From Vibrio sp. 10N.261.45.E2 (lineage in GTDB: Bacteria; Pseudomonadota; Gammaproteobacteria; Enterobacterales; Vibrionaceae), in contig NZ_MCZZ01000175.1 in the NCBI RefSeq assembly GCF_002875705.1, forward strand, positions 1 through 37,690: 37,690 nucleotides of DNA, given 5' to 3'. The notes under the pieces are model-generated. The model did not search any database. It saw nothing but the letters and a program-made list of their open reading frames with translations, and was not told the DNA's origin. The position numbers were made by a program, and so were the translations under genes. Shown in pieces: positions 31,885 to 37,690 of the stretch (its first letter is position 1; each line of letters starts with the position of its first letter).

Positions 31885-33146
31885 CATCGGTAACTAACCC
31901 TTTATCAACAAAACACCAATGCGATAGCAGCTCAGTACGTCTTTGTCAGGGCTGCGAACTCCCCGTAGATAAAATGGACATCCCTTTAGGGAAATCCGCT
32001 TACTGCCCAAGATGCGGAACTCAGCTTTATAGAGGCGGCACCCCTAGCCTGTCTGGAAACCTAGCCATCGCTGTCACTTGTTTGTTGCTATTTATCCCTT
32101 CTCACTTTTTCGAATTCATTAGCATCCGTCTAATTGGGGTGATGATACCTGCGACTCTGCCATCTGGTGTGTTTACCTTAATGGGCGAAGGCTTCCCGCT
32201 ACTTGGCTTGTTAATCTTATTCTGTAGTTCCATCGCACCATTGCTGGTCTGTACCTCGGTACTCATCACCCATGTATCGCTACGTTTTAAGATCTTCACT
32301 CCCTTTCGTTATGCATTAGCCATTATTCAGACTCTCAAACATTGGATGATGTTGGATGTATTTTTGGTGAGTGTGGCTATCTCATGTTTCAAGCTACAAG
32401 ATTACTCAGACATTTTTGTCGGTCCCGGTTTAGTTGGCTTAATTCTCCTACAGCTCTTTAGTGTATTACTGGTCAGCCGTATCAGTGTTCGCCGCTACTG
32501 GGAAGCTTGGGCTAAAGAATCTGACTACTCTTTTGCTGAAAGTAAGAACGTACACTGTCATAACTGTCACCTGTCTCAGCCAGACGGTCACACTTGTGTC
32601 CGTTGTCACCATGACTTATATCACCGCAAGCCATACTCTATACAGAAGACTTGGTCTCTGCTGTTTGCCGCATCTGTGGCTATTATACCGGCTAACGTCA
32701 TTCCTATTTCTATCCTTATTACCAACGGTCAAAGGCTAGAAGACACCATTATTTCCGGTGTCGCTTCGCTGATTAATAGCGACATGTATGGTATCGCAGC
32801 GATCATTTTCATCGCCAGTATCGTCGTGCCAGTTGCAAAAATACTTGGCCTTGCTTACATCTTAATCTGCATCAAGATGAAGCGCGCCGTTTACCACAGA
32901 CAACGCATGACCATCTATTTCATTGTGAAATGGGTGGGTAAATGGTCGGTAATGGATCTGTTCGTTATTTCGATCATGATGACCTTAGTCGACCGCGGAC
33001 AAATTTTAAACTTTACACCAGGTTATGGTGCAGTCGCTTTTGGCGTCGTAGTTGTTCTCACGATGCTGGCAGCGGAAAGCTTAGATCCTAGGCTAATTTG
33101 GGATAACTACACCTCTAAAGATGAGTCAGTGAATGAACAACGATAA
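31875..33146 (+). CDS. letA: Intermembrane lipid-transport membrane protein LetA (YebS/PqiA family)
   Basis: 423 residues from GTG at 31875, preceded by GGGAGG; an in-frame TTG at 31863 would add four residues. Zinc-ribbon Cys pairs come first (CQGC, CPRC), then a cluster of membrane helices, a second Cys set (CHNC, CVRCHHD) and a second cluster, giving the two tandem PqiA modules. LetA in the inner membrane feeds lipids to the LetB tunnel. The E. coli protein is 427 residues. Its end overlaps letB by 14 bases, so translation is coupled. Confidence 0.93.
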   Translation: MTSPSVTNPLSTKHQCDSSSVRLCQGCELPVDKMDIPLGKSAYCPRCGTQLYRGGTPSLSGNLAIAVTCLLLFIPSHFFEFISIRLIGVMIPATLPSGVFTLMGEGFPLLGLLILFCSSIAPLLVCTSVLITHVSLRFKIFTPFRYALAIIQTLKHWMMLDVFLVSVAISCFKLQDYSDIFVGPGLVGLILLQLFSVLLVSRISVRRYWEAWAKESDYSFAESKNVHCHNCHLSQPDGHTCVRCHHDLYHRKPYSIQKTWSLLFAASVAIIPANVIPISILITNGQRLEDTIISGVASLINSDMYGIAAIIFIASIVVPVAKILGLAYILICIKMKRAVYHRQRMTIYFIVKWVGKWSVMDLFVISIMMTLVDRGQILNFTPGYGAVAFGVVVVLTMLAAESLDPRLIWDNYTSKDESVNEQR

Positions 33147-35790
33147 CCAATCACAAACGTCATATTCACCAGAAGTAAGGAAAAACAAAGGCATCTCACC
33201 TTTGTGGATCCTGCCAATATTAACCGTCGCATTAGCTGGTTGGTTGGTCATGAAATCGATACACGATGCTGGGCAACGTGTGCAGATTTACTTCTCAGAT
33301 GCCGCAGGTTTAGTCGCAGGTCGAACAACGATTCGCTACCAAGGCTTAGAGGTGGGTATGGTGCGCGACATTAATTTATCCAAAGACTTGTCGAGCATCT
33401 ATGTCGATGCTGACATCTACCCAGAAGCGAAGAAGCTACTCTCAAAAGGTACGCGTTTCTGGCTCGTAAAACCAACAGCGAGTTTATCGGGTATCTCAGG
33501 GTTAGACGCGCTTGTTTCCGGTAACTACATTGCTATCCACCCTAGCGAAACCGAAGAAGACCCAGAAACTGTTTTCCAAGCCCTAGAATCTTCCCCTTCT
33601 GACTTGCTGGCTTCTGAAGGTTTGAACATTTCACTGACGACCAAAGATCTCGGTGGCGTGTCTGTTGGCTCTCAAATCGTTTACCGAAAAATCCCAATTG
33701 GCGAGGTTTACAACTACCAACTAAACGACAACGCCAAATCAGTGACCATTCAAGCGTCAATTAAAGATGAATACAGCCATATCATTACTGACCAAAGCCG
33801 CTTCTGGAATGTCAGCGGTTTAGGTGCAAGTATTGGTTTTTCTGGTGTTGATGTTCGTTTAGAGAGCCTAAGTGCATTACTTGGCGGTTCAATTGCAGTT
33901 GACTCTCCAGGAGAAGGTCAACCGGTTGAGATGAACACCAAATTCAAGCTCTACCCAGATCTGAAAACCGCCGGTCGTGGTATCTCTATCAAGATCGCAG
34001 TTCCCGATGATAATAAGATCAGTGCAACGGGTGCTCCGATCATGTATCGCGGCATCGAAATCGGTCAAATCACTGACTTATCGCTAAGTGAAGGACGCGA
34101 GAACGTAATCGCATCAGCCGCTATCCAACCAGCATTCAGTGACTTTTTAAATAGCGGCAGTAAATTCGTTCTAGAAGAAGCTGAACTGTCATTGACTGGC
34201 ATGAAAAACATTGCCAACTTAGTGACAGGTAACTTTTTAACCTTGGTGCCAGGCGAAGGTGAAAAAGCGCGTCGATTTACTGCAATCCGCAAAAATGAAT
34301 TCAGTCAGGAACAAGAAAAATCTGTTGCGATTCGCTTAACGTCGAACAATTCGTTTGGGTTAGATGTCGGCACACAACTGCTCTACAAAGGCATTGCCGT
34401 TGGTTCTATCATCCAAGTGGGTTTAGTCGATGGTGTTGGCTCTGGCTCTGATAAGCACGAAGTATTCATGGATGCGCTTATCGATAACGAGTACGCGCAC
34501 CTTATCAAAAGTCACAACCGTTTCTTTGTGACAGGTAGTGCGACTGCAGAGCTGACCGAATCAGGTCTAAGTGTTACGGTTCCACCGGCAAAACAGCTTC
34601 TTACTGGCTCGATCAGCTTTGTGAGTGAAGGCAAATCTGAAGCTAGAACGGACTACCAGCTTTTCCAGAGTAAATCGTTAGCAGAAATCGCCAAGTTTAA
34701 TCAGTCTGGTTCAAAGACGCTTTCATTATTTGCGAGTGAATTACCATCAATTTCTAAAGGTAGCCCACTACTCTACCGCAACCTACAAGTGGGCAGTATT
34801 TCTGATTTTCAGCTTGCAGACGGTGGCGTAAGAATCAAAGTCACGATCGAAAATCGTTACACGCACTTACTCAATAAGCATACCGTTTTCTGGAACCGCT
34901 CAGGCGTTGAGGTTGATGCGTCGCTATCAGGTATCAGTATTAAGGCGGCACCAGTTAAAACCCTTATCCAAGGCGGTATTGCTTTTGACTCGCTGCCGGG
35001 AATCGATAACAAACTCGGCGATGTGTGGAAGCTCTATAAAGATTCCAAATCCGCTCGAAAATTTGGCCGCGCGATTACTATCACCTCTTCTGGCGATCAA
35101 GAAGTCAGCAAGGGCATGGCGATCAAATATCAAGGTGTCACTGTTGGTGAGGTTACTTTGGTGATTCCGAACTTCAACAAGGGCGGTATTGAAATTACTG
35201 CGCGTATTTTACCTGAGTACGTCGACAAGATTGCCGTGGCGAACAGTCACTTTTGGTTGGCAGAACCTGAGATTGGCCTTAACGGCATCAAAAACGTCTC
35301 TGCGCTACTCTCTAAGCACATCAACGTAGATCCTGGCAAAGGTGAAAGAAACACGAAATTTGAGCTTAGCAAGGGACCCGTGCAGCCTGAAGGCAAGATA
35401 TTCAAGCTACAAAGCGAAACGAGAGGCTCGGTATCTGAAGGCACTCCTATCTTATTCCGTGAGCTAGAAATCGGCAGTGTTATTGATGTTCAGCTGGGCG
35501 AGTTTGCTGACCGCATCATCTCTACGATTCAAATAGAACCAGACTATGCGTATCTGATCCGCGCAAACACCGTGTTCTGGAACGTATCGGGCGTCGATGT
35601 CTCTATCGGTCTGTCAGGCGCAAACATCAAAGCTGGAACGGTAGACAGCTTATTAAGAGGTGGTATTACATTCTCAACGCCACCGACGAATGAGCTTCAA
35701 CCAGTGGCAAGCGAAGATCAGTCTTTCTACCTCTATCCTCAAGCCGAAGATGAGTGGAAATCATGGAGAACCGCGATTCCTCGTCCATAG
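33133..35790 (+). CDS. letB: MCE tunnel protein LetB (YebT), seven MCE domains
   Basis: 885 residues (E. coli 877). One N-terminal membrane anchor (about 22-40, SPLWILPILTVALAGWLVMK) is followed by seven MCE repeats starting near 47, 158, 280, 395, 524, 643 and 754, each with a Y-x-G/N-hydrophobic-x-V/I-G core such as RYQGLEVGMV, MYRGIEIGQI, LYKGIAVGSI. The repeats stack into a hydrophobic tunnel across the periplasm for phospholipid transport between membranes. All seven are complete. The ATG overlaps the letA stop. A terminator follows at 35851-35880. Confidence 0.95.
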   Translation: MNNDNQSQTSYSPEVRKNKGISPLWILPILTVALAGWLVMKSIHDAGQRVQIYFSDAAGLVAGRTTIRYQGLEVGMVRDINLSKDLSSIYVDADIYPEAKKLLSKGTRFWLVKPTASLSGISGLDALVSGNYIAIHPSETEEDPETVFQALESSPSDLLASEGLNISLTTKDLGGVSVGSQIVYRKIPIGEVYNYQLNDNAKSVTIQASIKDEYSHIITDQSRFWNVSGLGASIGFSGVDVRLESLSALLGGSIAVDSPGEGQPVEMNTKFKLYPDLKTAGRGISIKIAVPDDNKISATGAPIMYRGIEIGQITDLSLSEGRENVIASAAIQPAFSDFLNSGSKFVLEEAELSLTGMKNIANLVTGNFLTLVPGEGEKARRFTAIRKNEFSQEQEKSVAIRLTSNNSFGLDVGTQLLYKGIAVGSIIQVGLVDGVGSGSDKHEVFMDALIDNEYAHLIKSHNRFFVTGSATAELTESGLSVTVPPAKQLLTGSISFVSEGKSEARTDYQLFQSKSLAEIAKFNQSGSKTLSLFASELPSISKGSPLLYRNLQVGSISDFQLADGGVRIKVTIENRYTHLLNKHTVFWNRSGVEVDASLSGISIKAAPVKTLIQGGIAFDSLPGIDNKLGDVWKLYKDSKSARKFGRAITITSSGDQEVSKGMAIKYQGVTVGEVTLVIPNFNKGGIEITARILPEYVDKIAVANSHFWLAEPEIGLNGIKNVSALLSKHINVDPGKGERNTKFELSKGPVQPEGKIFKLQSETRGSVSEGTPILFRELEIGSVIDVQLGEFADRIISTIQIEPDYAYLIRANTVFWNVSGVDVSIGLSGANIKAGTVDSLLRGGITFSTPPTNELQPVASEDQSFYLYPQAEDEWKSWRTAIPRP

Positions 35791-35850
35791 AGTGAATCCT
35801 CAGAAGCTACATGCAAATTAATGCAGCTTAATGAAGACTAATTCTTCATC

Positions 35851-35880
35851 AAAATGCAGCCATTCGGCTGCATTTTTGTT
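35851..35880 (+). terminator. Terminator of letB
   Basis: AAAATGCAGCC / GGCTGCATTTT is an 11-pair stem with loop ATTC, followed by TTTTTG. Confidence 0.92.
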
Positions 35881-35959
35881 GTTTGCTATAAATATGGTTT
35901 AGGGCGACCTCATTTTGCTTTAAACTCCCCGCATTAATGCAATAAATCGAGATAGTCTT

Positions 35960-37381
35960 TTGCACGCTAACGTATATATTCCTGAAGAATTCCTAACGCA
36001 CATCGAAGCAATCATGCCTAGTCATCTAGATATGGCTTCTTTTGTCGCGTCATGCCAAAAACCACTTCGTAAAAGTATTCGAGTCAACACATTGAAAATC
36101 AGTGTTGAAGACTTCCTAGTACGAGCAAAAGAGAAAGGCTGGGAACTGGAACCTGTACCTTGGTGCGAAACGGGGTTTTGGATCACTGCCGATGAAACCG
36201 AAGCACCACTAGGTAATACGGCAGAACACATGTCTGGTCTTTTCTATATCCAAGAAGCCAGCTCGATGATGCCACCGTCAGCGCTTTTCCAAGGCGAAAC
36301 TGATTACCAAGCAGTGTTAGACACGGCGGCTGCACCCGGCTCTAAAACAACGCAAATCGCAGCGCTAATGAATAATCACGGTGTATTAGTTGCCAATGAA
36401 TACGCAGCGAGCCGTGTGAAAGTGCTTCACGCCAACATTGAACGTTGTGGCGTTCGTAATGCTGCGCTGAGTAACTTTGATGGACGAGTTTTCGGCGGTT
36501 GGCTACCCGATCAGTTTGATGCTGTGTTGCTTGACGCACCCTGCTCTGGCGAAGGCACCATTCGTAAAGACGCTGACGCGATGAAGAACTGGACGTATCA
36601 ATCTGTGGTTGATATTGCCGACACACAAAAAGACCTGATTGAAAGTGCATTTCATGCTCTTAAACCTAATGGTGTTTTGGTCTACTCAACATGTACGCTC
36701 AGCACCGAAGAGAACCAGCAAGTGTGTCATCACCTAAAAGAGACCTTTGGTGATGCTGTTGAATTTGAATCTCTTGAGTCTCTATTCGACAACGCAAAAG
36801 CAACAACTACGGAAGAAGGCTTCCTGCACATATTTCCACAAGTTTATGACTCGGAGGGTTTCTTTGTTGCACGTATCCGTAAGCTAGCGTCTGTGACTCC
36901 ACCAGAAGTTAAAAAGCGTCTGGGTAAATTCCCATTTGAAAAAGCATCAAAGAAAACTCAGCAAGACGTCGCGGAACAACTAATGAGTACTCTCGATATC
37001 GAATTGCCAAGCGATACTCAAGTTTGGATTCGCGATAAAGATGTTTGGCTTTTTCCAGAAGCGTTAGAACCAATGATCGGTGAATTCCGCTTCTCTCGTA
37101 TGGGAATCAAGATCGCAGAAACCCATAAGAAGGGTTACCGCTGGCAACACCAAGTGGCAACAACGCTAGCCACAGGCAATGAAGCCAACATTGTAGACCT
37201 GAGTATCGAAGACGCTCGTGAATGGTTCATGGGACGAGATGTTCGCCCTGAAGGCTTGTCAGGCAAAGGCGAAGTACTAGTGAAGTACAATGGTGCAATC
37301 ATCGGCCTTGGTAAGTGGGTTGGCAACCGAGTGAAGAACGGTTTACCACGCGAACTCGTCCGCGATAAGAACCTTTTCTAG
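35960..37381 (+). CDS. rsmF: 16S rRNA (cytosine-1407-C5)-methyltransferase RsmF
   Basis: 473 residues (E. coli 479). Start TTG at 35960 gives MHANVYIPEEFLTH, which aligns with the enteric N-terminus (VYFPDAFL); GAGA lies eight bases upstream and no ATG fits. The Rossmann methyltransferase has TAAAPGSKTTQ (about 122-132), DAPCSGEG with Cys195 and YSTCTLS with catalytic Cys245. A C-terminal PUA-like domain (about 300-473) includes FSRMGIKIAETHKKGYRW. It methylates C1407 of 16S rRNA in assembled 30S. Tandem terminators follow. Confidence 0.96.
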   Translation: MHANVYIPEEFLTHIEAIMPSHLDMASFVASCQKPLRKSIRVNTLKISVEDFLVRAKEKGWELEPVPWCETGFWITADETEAPLGNTAEHMSGLFYIQEASSMMPPSALFQGETDYQAVLDTAAAPGSKTTQIAALMNNHGVLVANEYAASRVKVLHANIERCGVRNAALSNFDGRVFGGWLPDQFDAVLLDAPCSGEGTIRKDADAMKNWTYQSVVDIADTQKDLIESAFHALKPNGVLVYSTCTLSTEENQQVCHHLKETFGDAVEFESLESLFDNAKATTTEEGFLHIFPQVYDSEGFFVARIRKLASVTPPEVKKRLGKFPFEKASKKTQQDVAEQLMSTLDIELPSDTQVWIRDKDVWLFPEALEPMIGEFRFSRMGIKIAETHKKGYRWQHQVATTLATGNEANIVDLSIEDAREWFMGRDVRPEGLSGKGEVLVKYNGAIIGLGKWVGNRVKNGLPRELVRDKNLF

Positions 37382-37420
37382 TCGCTCGATAACAGTTCGT
37401 ACTGTAATAAGAAAAACAAA

Positions 37421-37453
37421 AAGCCCAAACAACATTAATTGTTTGGGCTTTTT
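37421..37453 (+). terminator. Terminator of rsmF
   Basis: AAGCCCAAACAA (37421-37432) pairs with TTGTTTGGGCTT (37439-37450), then TTTC. The A-run on the 5' side lets it work on both strands. Confidence 0.92.
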
Positions 37454-37491
37454 CTATTCTTATCGGCTACTTAATTTCGAGGGAAAGCATT

Positions 37492-37542
37492 GTGAAACCA
37501 ATACTTAATTACAAAAACATCAATTCAAATCGCTATTTTTAA
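37492..37542 (+). CDS. Possible 16-residue leader peptide (weak)
   Basis: GTG at 37492 has GAGGG eight bases upstream and opens a 16-codon frame (MKPILNYKNINSNRYF, stop TAA). It lies between two terminators of the same family. Length is too short to judge by composition, and no regulated amino-acid run is seen. It would fit a leader peptide of an attenuator for a gene right of the window, but chance is a serious alternative. Confidence 0.2.
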   Translation: MKPILNYKNINSNRYF

Positions 37543-37611
37543 TAACAAAAATCGCTTATTGGAGAATTTAAACTAGACTTCAATCTAACAGTCAAAGAAT
37601 TAAAACGATTA

Positions 37612-37672
37612 GCGTAGGCTCTTCGGAGCTCTTTCCCCTAAGCCCAAACAGGAAAGTTTGGGCTTTTTTTTG
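37612..37672 (+). ncRNA. Structured RNA 3' end: UUCG hairpin plus terminator (candidate sRNA or attenuator)
   Basis: GGCTC(TTCG)GAGCT (37617-37630) is a tetraloop hairpin of the stable C(UUCG)G type. CTTTCCCC follows, then the terminator AGCCCAAAC / GTTTGGGCT (37641-37664) and eight or nine T. The terminator loop GGAAAG (37651-37656) is exactly complementary to CTTTCC (37631-37636), allowing a pseudoknot-like contact. No tRNA or known RNA family is recognised, and a promoter is not clear. The 5' end is arbitrary. Confidence 0.4.
37641..37672 (+). terminator. Second terminator right of rsmF
   Basis: A nine-pair stem, AGCCCAAAC / GTTTGGGCT, with a six-base loop and a T-run of eight or more lies 190 bases after the first. 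Its stem sequence repeats that of the rsmF terminator. Confidence 0.9.
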
Positions 37673-37690
37673 GTTCATCGCGGATTAGCG

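Noticed and set aside
1..37690. CRISPR array or tRNA/rRNA genes
   Set aside because: No regularly spaced direct repeats with spacers and no tRNA or rRNA signature were seen on reading both strands.

Overview
The window looks like the main chromosome of a Vibrio. The order matP / lonH (ycbZ) - fabA - rmf / uup - rlmKL / zapC - pyrD / pepN / prc - proQ / msrC / letA - letB / rsmF is core gammaproteobacterial gene content. Vibrio flavour comes from the DUF3634 gene next to matP, the DUF2835 gene, a GlyGly-CTERM DUF3466 protein, and a ~1610-residue NAD-glutamate dehydrogenase. All calls are from reading the sequence; no database search was run.

Left end (1-5260), accessory. It opens inside an IS30-family transposase whose catalytic glutamate is a lysine. 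Next is a decayed minus-strand phage lysis-type cassette (about 437-1368): a 5'-truncated M15 endolysin, a membrane protein split by an in-frame TGA, and two small overlapping genes of 56 and 42 codons. Then come an outer-membrane beta-barrel protein, a DUF2971 protein in AT-rich DNA, an HDOD-domain protein, and a small secreted protein resembling a free-standing TolA C-terminal domain, whose start codon lies in a 12-bp perfect inverted repeat. The DUF3634 gene at 4933-5241 marks the return to core sequence.

Middle (5264-25540), housekeeping. matP (Ter macrodomain) is divergent from lonH, which is followed by fabA with a recognisable FadR/FabR promoter. rmf converges on fabA. A minus-strand run rlmKL - glutaredoxin-like - uup - DUF3466 serves 23S rRNA methylation and ribosome-associated ABC-F function and ends at a strong terminator. 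zapC and pyrD follow, the latter with a structured leader and a PurR-like box, then the large gdhB. A DUF2835 gene lies under a near-perfect LexA (SOS) box, and pepN closes the block.

Right (25755-37690). A secreted protein made of two similar halves, proQ-prc (RNA chaperone and periplasmic tail-specific protease) and msrC are on the minus strand. A half-size ABC exporter and letA-letB (intermembrane lipid transport, seven MCE domains) are on the plus strand, then rsmF (16S rRNA m5C). Beyond rsmF two look-alike terminators bracket about 190 bp that may hold a small RNA or an attenuating leader. Most of the window is ordinary core genome. The points most worth checking are the SOS box on DUF2835, the free-standing TolA-like protein with its sequestered start, the internal duplication in the 25755-26438 protein, the pyrD leader, and the structured region at the right end.
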